A DNA stretch of 64,000 nucleotides from an uncultured bacterium (GTDB taxonomy: Bacteria > Bacteroidota > Bacteroidia > Chitinophagales > Chitinophagaceae): the NCBI GenBank assembly GCA_903826405.1, contig CAIKEH010000029.1, positions 1 through 64,000 of the forward strand, given 5' to 3'. Of this stretch, positions 44,968 to 54,465 are shown one piece after another. How positions within the stretch are numbered: position 1 is the stretch's first letter; each line of letters opens with the position of its first letter. Under the pieces are notes generated by a model. That model did not search any database. It saw nothing but the letters and a program-made list of their open reading frames with translations, and was not told where the DNA came from. The translations under genes and the position numbers were made by a program.

Positions 44968-45627
44968 ATGCGCCCTTCGGAAGATAGTTATTTGCACAAG
45001 GGGATGAGGAAAACCCTCATCGAAGAAATTGGTCGGAAAGGGATCAGCAATCTGCGTGTCCTTGAGGCCATTCAAGCTGTTCCCCGGCATTTTTTTCTGG
45101 ACTCCGCGTTTACCAAACGAGCCTATGAAGACAGGGCTGTCCCCATTGGTGAAGGGCAAACTATTTCCCAGCCCTACACGGTGGCCTATCAATCCGAACT
45201 TCTAGATCCACGTCCATACGAGAAAGTACTCGAGATCGGTACGGGCAGCGCCTATCAGGCATGCATCCTTGCTTCAATGGGAGCCCAGGTTTTTACCATT
45301 GAAAGACAGAAATCCCTGTACGACAGCAACAGGAAATTCGATTTTTTGAAGACATTTCCCGGTATAAAGTTTTTTTATGGAGATGGCTTCAAAGGATTAC
45401 CGACCTATGCTCCATTTGACAAAGTGATCGTGACCGCTGCTGCTCCTCATGTACCGCAGGATCTCATCGATCAACTCAGGACAGGTGGGGTTTTGGTGAT
45501 ACCCGTCGACGAAGGGGCACTTCAGCGGATGATGCGCCTCACTAAGCTTGAGGATGGCAGCTTTACGGAAGAACGATTCGATCTTTTTTCTTTCGTTCCC
45601 ATGCTTCAAGGCAAGAATATGGAATAA
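44968..45627 (+). CDS. pcm: Protein-L-isoaspartate O-methyltransferase
   Basis: 219-residue cytosolic enzyme that methylates L-isoaspartyl residues to start repair of aged proteins. Seen: N-terminal helical part, the family-specific YEDRAVPIGEGQTISQPYTVA block (53-73, with S67), S-adenosylmethionine motif I LEIGTGSAYQ (88-97), then the IVTAAAPHVPQDLIDQL region and the C-terminal cap. Complete by length. Isolated plus-strand gene facing a TonB-linked outer membrane protein, with a long hairpin immediately after the stop codon. Confidence 0.95.
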   Translation: MRPSEDSYLHKGMRKTLIEEIGRKGISNLRVLEAIQAVPRHFFLDSAFTKRAYEDRAVPIGEGQTISQPYTVAYQSELLDPRPYEKVLEIGTGSAYQACILASMGAQVFTIERQKSLYDSNRKFDFLKTFPGIKFFYGDGFKGLPTYAPFDKVIVTAAAPHVPQDLIDQLRTGGVLVIPVDEGALQRMMRLTKLEDGSFTEERFDLFSFVPMLQGKNME

Positions 45628-45656
45628 CAAAGGCATCTGGATTCCAGATGCCTTTG
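45628..45656. terminator. Hairpin between convergent genes
   Basis: Perfect 13-bp stem (CAAAGGCATCTGG and its complement) with a 3-nt loop starting right after the pcm stop. No long T-run on either side, but position and stability suggest termination of both converging transcripts. Confidence 0.65.
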
Positions 45657-45678
45657 AACCCTTTATTGGGTGGAATCG

Positions 45679-48318
45679 TTATTGCATTTGCGAACCTTCT
45701 TGCATGCCCTCCATTCCACTACGGACATTTTTACGCTTGAACAGGGAAACGTCGAATTTTCCGAATCTCCAGGCGAAATTGAGTCTGAATACCTGCCAAT
45801 CCCTTCTGCGGGTAATGTCCTGAATGAAGAAATCCGAAACGGAATGAGTGCTGTATACTCGTGTTTTGAGTACATCATTCACACTGAGGGTCAGTGATGC
45901 ACGTTTATCTTTCAGGAAATCCTTTCGTATGGCCAGATCCAGGCCATAATTTGGATTGATGTATCCCTGGGCGGTGGTTTGTACAAAGCCCCAGCCACCA
46001 CCTCCCGGACCACCTCCATTACCACCCATACCGCGCCCGCCACCACCACCACCACCTTGCGGTAGAATGGATTTGCTTCTATAATCACCACTCAGCTGGA
46101 TAGAAATATTTTTCGGCAACTTGAAGTTGGCGTTGATCTTCCCGAAGAAACTCCAGATGTTGTTGTTCAGGTTTTCAGAAAGATTGGTTCCGTTGATACT
46201 TGAGTTATAGAAATTCAGGTTAGTGGTCAGGTCCAACCAACTCGCAACGGGGTCTTTAGCGGTCAATTCCAATCCATAAGCCTGACTGCTGTTCGCATTG
46301 ACATAGGTGTTGATGATCACATCCCGTCCATTGACCGGGCTAGGCTCTTTGACCTGGAATCTGGTGATCAGGTTATTCGTGTGCTTATAATAAGCTGTGA
46401 ACAAAAGAGAATGACCCTTTTTGAAATTTTTATTATAAGACAGCTCGAATGAGTTGGTGAATTCAGGAACCAACCCTGGGTTGCCTCTGCTGATATTCAG
46501 AGAATCTGTATAGTCCAAGAAAGGCATCAGTTGGAAGAAATTAGGGCGATTCACGCGTCGTGAATAACTGAATTGCAAGTCCTGGTCATCTGCCAATTTA
46601 TAAGTGAGGAAGGTGCTGGGAAATACGCTGAAAGGGAACGAATTAGAAAAACTGGAATCATTGGTGAGCAATTTCCCGTCGTACTTGGAACTCTCGACAC
46701 GAAGGCCTATCTGATAGGTGAATTTCTTTCCGATAACATTGGAATACGTTGAATAAGCCGCCAAAACCCTGTCCGTGTATTTATAGTTGGCATTGATGAT
46801 GGCAACAGGAATCAATTCGCCCGTTACAGGATCCTGATAGTAATTCAGATTCTCATTCTGGACATCTCGTATTGCTGCCCTAACTCCCGCCTCTATTTTG
46901 GACTTTTCAGATAGCGGGTTCACAAAATCAACCTGGATCGTGTAATTCTGGTTATGTCCATTCCCGGATTGCTTTTGTCCGAACGGTTTACCATAAGGAT
47001 TATGACTATTGTCGAAATATTGCGTAGAGAGATTGTTCTCATTCTTGTTTTTACTGGCATTATAGTTAAGATCCGCTGTCAATTCCATACCCGCCTTCGT
47101 GAAGAGTTTTTTGTATCCGATGGCCCCACCCATGTTCCGGAATTCACCATGACTCACTGTGGATCTCTCTGAATAATTGGTCCTGATTGTTCCCGTCATG
47201 GAATCGGTTGTCGTCTTCAGGATATCGTCATTATTGAATACACCCTGAACGTAATTCCCTGAGATGGTCAACGTATTCCGGTTATTTATGAAATAATCCA
47301 TTCCTGCCCTTCCGAATGCGAAGAATCCGGTATTGATGGGGTGACTTGTCTGAAATACGTAGGAATTAGGGGAAACATCAGTATTCTGTCTGTTGCTTTC
47401 ATTGTCCCCGATCGATTTACGTTGATTGATCATACCACTGATGAAAAAATTGACCTTATTCTGCTTTACGTTGACATCGCCTCCGCCATTGAACCTGCCT
47501 CTGGAATCTACACCAGCTCGCAGATTCCCATTATAACCTGCCTTCCGGTTCTTTTTGAGAACGATGTTCAGGATACCTGCGGTACCCCCTGAAGCATCGA
47601 ATTTAGCAGAGGGATTCGTGATGATCTCGACACTTGCGATCGCATCAGAGGGTATCTGATCCAGGGTCAGGGTAGTGGGGCGACCATCAACAAAAATAGT
47701 TGGGGAGGCATTCCTTAGTGTAACGTTTCCATCTATATCCACATTTACTCCCGGAATGTTTCTCATCAGTTCTGTGGCTGTCTGACCCGTGGAAACAAGG
47801 CTCTTTTCCACATTGAATATCCTGCGGTCAACGCCCATTTGCATGAAGGGTTTGGTACCCGTGATCGTCACCTCCTCAAGTTCTTTGCTATCCACTTGGA
47901 GTTTGATGTTCCCAAGATCCTTGTCCACATTGTTCATCATCTGGCTGAAATCGCCTCCCATCTTCATGTCGAACTTGACCGGACGTTCGATCAGTTTGTA
48001 TCCTATCGCGGAGATCTTGATCCGAAAATTGCCCATCACGGGGAGTCCTTCGATATTGAAATCGCCATTCGCCTTGGTCAATTGACCCCCTATGACATAG
48101 TCTTTACGTTTCTTGGTAACGGTATCAAATCTATTCTGGATCAATTGCACCGAGGCTGCATCCACCGCTTTCCCGCTGATGCTATCTACGATCTTGCCAT
48201 AAAACCGTCCCATGTTCATATTCTGCATACCCTGCCCACCACGGTTTCCACCTACCGGCACCTGAGCCATTACAGAAATAGAAAAAAAGACCAAAAACAT
48301 CATCAATCCCTGCCTCAT
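45679..48318 (-). CDS. TonB-dependent-receptor-like outer membrane beta-barrel protein
   Basis: 879 residues. Seen: signal peptide (1-18, ending VMAQ); N-terminal carboxypeptidase-regulatory-like domain (about 38-125); plug-like domain (about 135-225, ATELMRNIPGVNVDIDGN and VDGRPTTLTLDQIPSDAIASVEIITNP); then a barrel of the OMP_b-brl_3 type ending NFAWRFGKFDVSLFKRKN. It belongs to the Bacteroidota group of outer membrane proteins that look like TonB receptors but whose cargo is mostly unknown. Odd: a loop of about 25 residues near 752-776 is almost pure glycine, and the N-terminus after the signal peptide is also Gly/Asn-rich. No SusD or other partner gene. Confidence 0.9.
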   Translation of the reverse strand: MRQGLMMFLVFFSISVMAQVPVGGNRGGQGMQNMNMGRFYGKIVDSISGKAVDAASVQLIQNRFDTVTKKRKDYVIGGQLTKANGDFNIEGLPVMGNFRIKISAIGYKLIERPVKFDMKMGGDFSQMMNNVDKDLGNIKLQVDSKELEEVTITGTKPFMQMGVDRRIFNVEKSLVSTGQTATELMRNIPGVNVDIDGNVTLRNASPTIFVDGRPTTLTLDQIPSDAIASVEIITNPSAKFDASGGTAGILNIVLKKNRKAGYNGNLRAGVDSRGRFNGGGDVNVKQNKVNFFISGMINQRKSIGDNESNRQNTDVSPNSYVFQTSHPINTGFFAFGRAGMDYFINNRNTLTISGNYVQGVFNNDDILKTTTDSMTGTIRTNYSERSTVSHGEFRNMGGAIGYKKLFTKAGMELTADLNYNASKNKNENNLSTQYFDNSHNPYGKPFGQKQSGNGHNQNYTIQVDFVNPLSEKSKIEAGVRAAIRDVQNENLNYYQDPVTGELIPVAIINANYKYTDRVLAAYSTYSNVIGKKFTYQIGLRVESSKYDGKLLTNDSSFSNSFPFSVFPSTFLTYKLADDQDLQFSYSRRVNRPNFFQLMPFLDYTDSLNISRGNPGLVPEFTNSFELSYNKNFKKGHSLLFTAYYKHTNNLITRFQVKEPSPVNGRDVIINTYVNANSSQAYGLELTAKDPVASWLDLTTNLNFYNSSINGTNLSENLNNNIWSFFGKINANFKLPKNISIQLSGDYRSKSILPQGGGGGGGRGMGGNGGGPGGGGWGFVQTTAQGYINPNYGLDLAIRKDFLKDKRASLTLSVNDVLKTRVYSTHSVSDFFIQDITRRRDWQVFRLNFAWRFGKFDVSLFKRKNVRSGMEGMQEGSQMQ

Positions 48319-48530
48319 GCTTTGAAAAATTTCATATTAGACGTGAATCTAGGTCGAAAACCTTCGCTTCCAATAGATTAAATGTTCAAATGGCAATTTA
48401 TAACGATGAAAGGCCCGGTGATCTGATTCTTTGCCTGAATTCTTGATCGAATTATCCCTTTGAAAAAAAATGACCCGGCTATATATCCTGATCAAATCAT
48501 ATTCAACAGGTTGAAAGCCACAAATCTGAT

Positions 48531-48561
48531 TTTGCACGTGAATGCGGAATTCCTATTTTTG
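48531..48561 (+). promoter_or_regulatory. Consensus Bacteroidota promoter of tRNA-His
   Basis: TTTG at 48531-48534, exactly 19 nt, then TATTTTTG at 48554-48561: a full match to the TTTG-N19-TAnnTTTG consensus. Predicted start near 48568, leaving a leader of about 16 nt before G-1 of the tRNA. Confidence 0.8.
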
Positions 48562-48583
48562 CAATCCGCCCAAAAGGCGATAC

Positions 48584-48658
48584 GGAGGGTGTAGCTCAGT
48601 AGGTTAGAGCGACAGTTTGTGGCACTGTAGGTCGTGGGTTCGAAACCCATCATTCTCC
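48584..48658 (+). tRNA. tRNA-His (anticodon GTG)
   Basis: Complete cloverleaf with the tRNA-His hallmark: an extra G at -1 (48584) pairing with discriminator C73 (48658). Acceptor GAGGGTG/CATTCTC contains two G-T wobbles; anticodon stem ACAGT/ACTGT with loop TTGTGGC (anticodon GTG); T-arm with TTCGAAA. The next three bases are CCA (48659-48661), so the 3' end may be encoded. Confidence 0.95.
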
Positions 48659-48662
48659 CCAA

Positions 48663-48687
48663 AACTCCCTCTTGGGAGTTTTTTTTT
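48663..48687 (+). terminator. Intrinsic terminator of tRNA-His
   Basis: AACTCCC pairs with GGGAGTT around TCTT and runs into nine consecutive T residues (48679-48687), two nucleotides after the CCA. Makes tRNA-His a single-gene transcript. Confidence 0.9.
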
Positions 48688-48771
48688 GCCGATCCCCCTT
48701 CTTAACATTTCCTTGAGCTAAATGATTGAATATCCGACAACAAAGGCAATCTTTTTCCGTTAATTTTGATC

Positions 48772-50916
48772 ATGAACGAAAAAGTGATAAAATTTATGTT
48801 CTCCAAAAGATCCCTTCCGTTTCTGGCAGTATTGTTGATCGCAGGAATCCTGTTCGCTTTCCGTAGCAATGGGAGCAGCAACCCCCCGGACAAATACGAA
48901 AAAATTCTCCAACAGGTTACAGAGATGCTGGAGGATGCCCATTATAGTCCCAAAAAGGTTGATGATGCCTTCTCCAAGAATATTTTCAAAAAATATCTTG
49001 CCGCACTTGATCAGGACAAGAACCTATTCCTGCAAACCGATATCAATGAATTCCGCAAGCAAGAAACCCATATAGACGACGAAATGCATGGTGCATCCAT
49101 GGTTTTCTTCCCCATGGTGAACAGCACTTTCACAAAGCGGATCGAGGAAGCCTCCAAATATTACAAGGACATACTTGCCGTGCCTTTCAATTTCACGATC
49201 GAAGAAAATGTGACCGTGGATCCTGAGAAACTGAATTACCCTTCGAATGAAGCTGCCCGCAAGGAAGCATGGCGAAAAAGATTGAAATACCTGTGCCTGG
49301 AAAGATATGCCGATCTACAGGAAGCCCGTGAACAGAACAAAAAGACACCCGGTTTCACCATAAAAACCGATGCAGAACTGGAAAAAGAAGCGCGTGAGAA
49401 AGTGTCCAAGATCATGGACAGGAATTTCGAAAAACTGAAAAACAAATTCACGGAGGAGGAACGGTTCAACCTGCTGGTCAATACCATAACCACTACCATG
49501 GATCCACACACCGCTTTTTTCCCACCAGTGGAAAAAAGATATTTCGACGAGCAGATGAGTGGAAGGTTTTTTGGAATTGGCGCCTCCCTTAGGTCAGAGG
49601 ATGGGGGCATCAAGATCGCCACTCTCATGAGCGGAGGACCTGCGATCAAATCTCAGAAAGTTCAAGTTGGGGATATGATCATGAAAGTGGGTCAGGGTAA
49701 CGAAGAGCCAGTAGACCTCACAGGCTTCGAGACCGAAGAAGCTGTAAAACTCATCCGGGGAAAGAAAAATACCGAAGTCAAACTCACACTTAAAAAAATT
49801 GACGGTACGGTGAAATTGATCTCCCTGATCCGGGATGAGATTGTGCTTGATGAAACTTTTGCCCGTAGTGCGATCATCAATCAGGATACCAAAAAGATCG
49901 GATATATATATCTTCCTGAATTCTACGCAGATTGGGAAAGACCGAACGGAGCCCGTTGTGCACAGGATGTGGCCCGGGAGATTCTAAAATTGAAGGAGCA
50001 ACAGGTGGATGGCATCATCATGGATCTCCGAAACAATGGAGGTGGATCCCTATACGACGTCGTTCAGATGGCAGGCTTTTTCATCACTGAAGGTCCCATT
50101 GTACAGGTCAAGGATAGGGATGGCAACCCCAATATCCTCAGGGATCGGGACAGAGGTGTACTCTACGATGGCCCACTGGCGGTGATGGTGAATGAATTCA
50201 GCGCTTCCGCATCCGAGATATTCGCAGCGGCCATACAGGATTATCATCGCGGCATCATAATAGGCAGTTCCTCCACTTATGGAAAGGGTACGGTACAACG
50301 GAATATAGGATTGGAAAAAGAAGCCAGTATTTCCTCCAACTCTTCCCCTGAATTGGGAACGGTAAAACTCACCTTGCAGAAATTCTATCGAATTAACGGT
50401 GGCTCTACTCAACTTCGGGGGGTATCACCCGACATAGTGATACCGGATCAACTGGAATACCTCAAATACAGGGAAAAAGACAATCCTGATGCCCTTCCTT
50501 GGGATGAGATACCCAAAGCGAATTTCAACACCTTCCTGCCTCAATACGATCTGAATGCGGTCAAATCAGCAAGCAAGGATAGGATCAAAACAGATCCTTA
50601 TTTCACAGCAGTAAAAAGCAGTTCAGAATGGCTCGAAAAGATCAACGACAAGGAATATTCGCTCAGCCTTGCGAAATTCCGTGATGAACAGAAAAGAGTG
50701 AGATCCACCGTGAAACAACTGGATACCCTCAACAAGGGCAGTAAAGAGCTTACCGTGGCCATGCTTGGCGTCGATGAACAGAAAATGATTGGCGACAACG
50801 ATAAATTAGATAGAAGGAAGCAATGGACCAAGAATCTCGCCAAAGACGCCTACTTATCAGAAACCGTCAAAGTGGTAGGTGACATGATCCGACTGGGTTC
50901 TGTGGCCAAGAAATAA
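48772..50916 (+). CDS. prc: Carboxy-terminal processing protease (Prc/Tsp type, S41)
   Basis: 714-residue exported serine protease that degrades or trims periplasmic proteins from their C-termini. Seen: N-terminal hydrophobic export or anchor segment (about 12-28), an N-terminal helical domain with DQDKNLFLQTDINEF (about 75-90), PDZ domain (about 240-325, GIGASLRSEDGGIKIATLMSGGPA), the S41 core, and the catalytic dyad S479 (FSASASEIF) and K505 (TYGKGTVQ) with D490, spaced as in E. coli Prc (S430/K455); then the C-terminal DUF3340-like domain. A TTG at 48766 would add two residues; ATG 48772 is preferred. Length equals Prc rather than the shorter CtpA. Confidence 0.94.
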   Translation: MNEKVIKFMFSKRSLPFLAVLLIAGILFAFRSNGSSNPPDKYEKILQQVTEMLEDAHYSPKKVDDAFSKNIFKKYLAALDQDKNLFLQTDINEFRKQETHIDDEMHGASMVFFPMVNSTFTKRIEEASKYYKDILAVPFNFTIEENVTVDPEKLNYPSNEAARKEAWRKRLKYLCLERYADLQEAREQNKKTPGFTIKTDAELEKEAREKVSKIMDRNFEKLKNKFTEEERFNLLVNTITTTMDPHTAFFPPVEKRYFDEQMSGRFFGIGASLRSEDGGIKIATLMSGGPAIKSQKVQVGDMIMKVGQGNEEPVDLTGFETEEAVKLIRGKKNTEVKLTLKKIDGTVKLISLIRDEIVLDETFARSAIINQDTKKIGYIYLPEFYADWERPNGARCAQDVAREILKLKEQQVDGIIMDLRNNGGGSLYDVVQMAGFFITEGPIVQVKDRDGNPNILRDRDRGVLYDGPLAVMVNEFSASASEIFAAAIQDYHRGIIIGSSSTYGKGTVQRNIGLEKEASISSNSSPELGTVKLTLQKFYRINGGSTQLRGVSPDIVIPDQLEYLKYREKDNPDALPWDEIPKANFNTFLPQYDLNAVKSASKDRIKTDPYFTAVKSSSEWLEKINDKEYSLSLAKFRDEQKRVRSTVKQLDTLNKGSKELTVAMLGVDEQKMIGDNDKLDRRKQWTKNLAKDAYLSETVKVVGDMIRLGSVAKK

Positions 50917-50935
50917 AACGTCCCTTAACGAATTT

Positions 50936-50963
50936 AAGCTGCCTTTTCAGGCAGCTTTTTTTT
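50936..50963 (+). terminator. Intrinsic terminator after the protease gene
   Basis: AAGCTGCC pairs with GGCAGCTT around TTTTCA, with eight T residues (50956-50963). Lies 20 nt after the stop and before the M16 gene, whose promoter must be in the short remaining gap. Confidence 0.88.
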
Positions 50964-50994
50964 ATACTTTTAGATATACTCTAAATCACTTTAC

Positions 50995-53814
50995 ATGAGA
51001 ATCACTACAAGTAGCTTTGTTTTTTCTTTTTTATTCATCATTTGCAATCTTCATACCCATTCCCAGTACCGCTCAAGTGACTTACTGCCCATTGACCCCG
51101 CTGTGAAAATCGGACGATTGCCCAATGGCCTAACTTACTATATCCGCTATAACAAGAAGCCTGAGAAAAAAGTACAACTACGCTTGGTCATCAATGCGGG
51201 TTCCATTCTGGAAGATGCTGATCAGCAAGGACTTGCCCATTTCATGGAACATATGAATTTCAATGGTTCCACACATTTCCCCAAAAACGAGTTGGTCAAT
51301 TACCTGCAATCCATCGGAGTTGAATTCGGCGCTGACCTGAATGCTTTCACCAGCTTTGATGAAACGGTATACATCCTGCCCGTGCCTACTGACGATCCGA
51401 CAAAAGTGGATAAGGCCTTTACCGTTCTCGAAGATTGGGCGGGAAGAGCTACTCTGGAAACTTCAGAGATCGAAAAGGAAAGGGGAGTGGTGCTGGAAGA
51501 ATCCAGATTAGGCAAAGGTGCTGCTGAACGCATGAGGAAGAAATATTTTCCGGTCATACTGAATGGTTCCAAATATGCCGACAGATCGCCAATCGGCAAG
51601 GATTCGATACTGAAAACCTTCCAGCCAGAGGCTCTGAGAAGGTTCTACAGGGATTGGTACCGACCCAACCTGATGGCAGTGATCGTTGTTGGTGATCTGG
51701 ACCCCAAAGAAGCAGAAAAACAGATCATCAACCATTTCAGCGCTTTCAAGAACCCATCCAAAGAGAGAACAAGACCAGCTATAACACCAATTGCTATTCG
51801 CAAAAAAAATGATGCCCTGGTTCTAACTGATAAAGAGCAAACTCAATCTGTCCTGCAGGTCATCAATAGCATCGGAAAAGCAGACCAAATGAACAATTGG
51901 GGGGATTATCGCAAATCAATCATAGAAGGCCTGATCTCGAACATGTCTTCCCAACGTTACCAGGAACTCACACAGCAACCCGAACCTCCATTTATTTTTG
52001 CCGGATCAGGTTCGGGTGAATTTTTAAGAGGATATAAGTCCAATAGTTCTTTCGCCTTGCTGGGTAAGAAACCTGTTAGTGACGCCATACAATCCATCGT
52101 GTCTACTGACGGCTCGATAAGGAAATACGGTTTCCTGCAAAGCGAACTGGACAGGGCCAAAGTATCCTTGTTGAATGAAACCGAAAAAACATTCCTTGAT
52201 AAGGACAAAACCGAATCTGCAAAGTATGTGGATGCTTATGTCGCCCATTTCCTGAATAAGCGACCAACAATTGGCATCGAGAACCGAAATCAATACCTCA
52301 AAAAAGAGATCCCGGGAATCAGTCTTGCCGAAGTGAATGCAGTAGCTGCAAAATCTTCATCGACACAAGGAAGTTTCGCCCTCATAATGGCCCCGGATAA
52401 AAATGCAGCTTCATTACCGACCGGGGCACAGTTGCAATCTCAACTTTCTGCAGCGAATCAGTTGCCCCTGATCGCCTACCAGGAAAAGAAGGTGAATTCC
52501 AAACTCGTTGATCCCTTGCCCAAATCGGGTTCAATAAGCACGGAAAATACGGATCCCGCTCTGGGTAAGACAGAACTGACACTGAGCAATGGGGTCACCA
52601 TTACCTTGAAGCCAACGGATTTCAAAAACGATGAGATCCTCATGGATGCATGGAGGCATGGGGGGTACCGTGCCGTTCAGTTGGAACAAAAATTGCAGGC
52701 ACAAATGTCCGCTCAGCTCATCAATGCCATGGGGGTGAAAGATTTATCGCCCTTGGATCTCGAGAAATCGCTCGCGGGCAAGACCGTGAGCGTTACCCCG
52801 TATATCAATGCTCTGGAAGAAGGAATTCAGGGGGAGAGCAGCGTCAAGGATATGGAGACTTTATTCCAATTGATTTATATCTATTTCACGGAACCAAGAA
52901 AGGATGAGAAGTTATTCTTGTCCACGATCAATCGTCAGAAAAGCATGACCGCAAACATGAAGGCAAGTCCATTCACCTACTTCAGAGATACTCTATCCAC
53001 TGTGATCTACCAGAACAATCCATGGACCGACAAACTGATGGGCCCTGAGGATTTCGATAAAATAAATCTCGAACAAACCTTTGCACAGTACAAGCGTATT
53101 TACGGCAATGCTGATGGCATGCATTTCACATTTGTCGGGAATTTCGATGTGAACAAGATCAAGCCACTGCTGCTTCAATATCTCGGCAGCCTCCCATCCC
53201 AAAAAACCGATAGGAGATCGACTGATGTAGGTCTTCGACCGGTGAGAGGTCAACGGGAAGTGCAGGTCAGAAAAGGAGCAGACCAAAAAAGTCTGGTGAA
53301 TATCTTGTTTACAGGTGAGTCACCCTATTCGATGAACGAGGAATTGAAATTGAATGCCCTGATCGAGGTGATGAACATAAAAATCATTGAAAAACTCCGG
53401 GAACAAATGAGCGGTATCTATGGAGGAGGGATGAATGGCTCACTGAGCAAAAGACCCTATTCGTCATACAGCATCAGTGCCGTATTTCCCTGTGGGCCGG
53501 AAAATGTGGACACACTCACTCAGGCCTTGTTTCAGATCATTGAGCAGGTGAGAAAGTTTGGATGCGAAGAAAAAGACCTGGCCAAGGTCAAGGAAACGTG
53601 GAAAAAACAATATGAAGATCAGGTCAAAACGAACAACTATTGGTTGGAAAGTCTGTCCACTGGCTGGATCAACAACGAGGACCCACATATTCTGGACCGC
53701 ATGGAAGCTGTGAACCGGTTGACTACAGCAGACATTCGGAACGCAGCTCTAAAATACCTTGACCCGGAAAACAGGATCAGGGCAGTGCTCTACCCCGACG
53801 TAATCAAAAAATGA
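50995..53814 (+). CDS. Exported pitrilysin-type M16 zinc peptidase (four-repeat form)
   Basis: 939-residue M16 peptidase with active and inactive halves in one chain. Seen: signal peptide (about 1-23, ending THSQ), zinc motif H82-F-M-E85-H86 (AHFMEHMNF) with the distal ligand E162 exactly 76 residues on (IEKERGVVLEES), GGRATLETSEIE-type region preceding it, and a C-terminal half that repeats the fold without zinc ligands (ending MEAVNRLTTADIRNAALKYL). This class (PqqL-like) cleaves peptides in the periplasm. It is a separate unit between two hairpins and unlinked to the M16 pair at 30766-33539. Confidence 0.93.
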   Translation: MRITTSSFVFSFLFIICNLHTHSQYRSSDLLPIDPAVKIGRLPNGLTYYIRYNKKPEKKVQLRLVINAGSILEDADQQGLAHFMEHMNFNGSTHFPKNELVNYLQSIGVEFGADLNAFTSFDETVYILPVPTDDPTKVDKAFTVLEDWAGRATLETSEIEKERGVVLEESRLGKGAAERMRKKYFPVILNGSKYADRSPIGKDSILKTFQPEALRRFYRDWYRPNLMAVIVVGDLDPKEAEKQIINHFSAFKNPSKERTRPAITPIAIRKKNDALVLTDKEQTQSVLQVINSIGKADQMNNWGDYRKSIIEGLISNMSSQRYQELTQQPEPPFIFAGSGSGEFLRGYKSNSSFALLGKKPVSDAIQSIVSTDGSIRKYGFLQSELDRAKVSLLNETEKTFLDKDKTESAKYVDAYVAHFLNKRPTIGIENRNQYLKKEIPGISLAEVNAVAAKSSSTQGSFALIMAPDKNAASLPTGAQLQSQLSAANQLPLIAYQEKKVNSKLVDPLPKSGSISTENTDPALGKTELTLSNGVTITLKPTDFKNDEILMDAWRHGGYRAVQLEQKLQAQMSAQLINAMGVKDLSPLDLEKSLAGKTVSVTPYINALEEGIQGESSVKDMETLFQLIYIYFTEPRKDEKLFLSTINRQKSMTANMKASPFTYFRDTLSTVIYQNNPWTDKLMGPEDFDKINLEQTFAQYKRIYGNADGMHFTFVGNFDVNKIKPLLLQYLGSLPSQKTDRRSTDVGLRPVRGQREVQVRKGADQKSLVNILFTGESPYSMNEELKLNALIEVMNIKIIEKLREQMSGIYGGGMNGSLSKRPYSSYSISAVFPCGPENVDTLTQALFQIIEQVRKFGCEEKDLAKVKETWKKQYEDQVKTNNYWLESLSTGWINNEDPHILDRMEAVNRLTTADIRNAALKYLDPENRIRAVLYPDVIKK

Positions 53815-53887
53815 ATCTGCTGAGGAATACTGAAATTACGAATTCCAAAAGTTGGAAAACCTTGGTGTTCCTTCTAAAAAAGTGGAT

Positions 53888-54403
53888 TCAGGATACGCCA
53901 TATCTATCTTGGAGGATCTTCCAATGGTGCCTCCAATGACCGATCAGTACATACCCGATACTATTGACCAGTATGTAATAGCCATTGGTGGAGCCGCTTT
54001 TACGCAACTCATCGTCTGTGAAGTTATTGAAGAGATGGGTTGTTGCCTGACGCAAAATGAGCATTTCGTCGCAAAGATCATTGACATGCCTTTTTGAAAC
54101 ATCAACTGAAGTTGAATAGGCATTCTCATCGAAACCGGGAAGGTCCTTTTTCTCCCCACGAGCGATGCACATGGCCCGATATGCAAATACCCGTTCAGAA
54201 TCGATGGCATGTTGAAGCACTTGCTTCACTGTCCATTTTCCCTCTGCATAGGACAAGTCTCCATGAGATGAATTCAACGTATACAGATCCCTCTGCAATT
54301 CCTGTAGACTGTGCAAAATGGCAGCTCTGATCTCGTTTTCCTGGACAAGATCTATATAATTGGCCTGGTACTCCAAATATTCACCCGGTAATGGTCTAGG
54401 CAT
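53888..54403 (-). CDS. DinB-like four-helix metalloprotein (second copy)
   Basis: 171 residues, DinB superfamily of four-helix bundles. Putative metal-binding histidines: KQVLQHAIDSERVF (about 62-75) and GHWRHHWKILQDRYG (about 155-169). Members may be thiol transferases using bacillithiol-like cofactors, but most have unknown roles. Convergent with the M16 gene (73 nt) and preceded on its own strand by the terminator of the S8 peptidase gene, so it is probably transcribed alone. Low similarity by eye to the other DinB-like protein in this window. Confidence 0.8.
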   Translation of the reverse strand: MPRPLPGEYLEYQANYIDLVQENEIRAAILHSLQELQRDLYTLNSSHGDLSYAEGKWTVKQVLQHAIDSERVFAYRAMCIARGEKKDLPGFDENAYSTSVDVSKRHVNDLCDEMLILRQATTHLFNNFTDDELRKSGSTNGYYILVNSIGYVLIGHWRHHWKILQDRYGVS

Positions 54404-54422
54404 TTTTTCAACTAAAATAAAA

Positions 54423-54446
54423 AAAAGCGCTGGTTTCAGCGCTTTT
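54423..54446 (-). terminator. Intrinsic terminator of the S8 peptidase gene
   Basis: AAAAGCGCTG and CAGCGCTTTT arms around a 4-nt loop; on the minus strand the stem runs into eight T residues, 20 nt after the S8 stop. Confidence 0.88.
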
Positions 54447-54465
54447 CATTTCATCATCAATATCA

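Noticed and set aside
48349-48537. 62-codon minus-strand frame between the outer membrane protein and tRNA-His
   Set aside because: No recognisable motif and it covers the tRNA-His promoter; most likely chance.
48761-48768. TAATTTTG as promoter of the Prc-type protease gene
   Set aside because: Only 3 nt before the ATG at 48772, no TTG at 19 nt upstream; would need leaderless translation.
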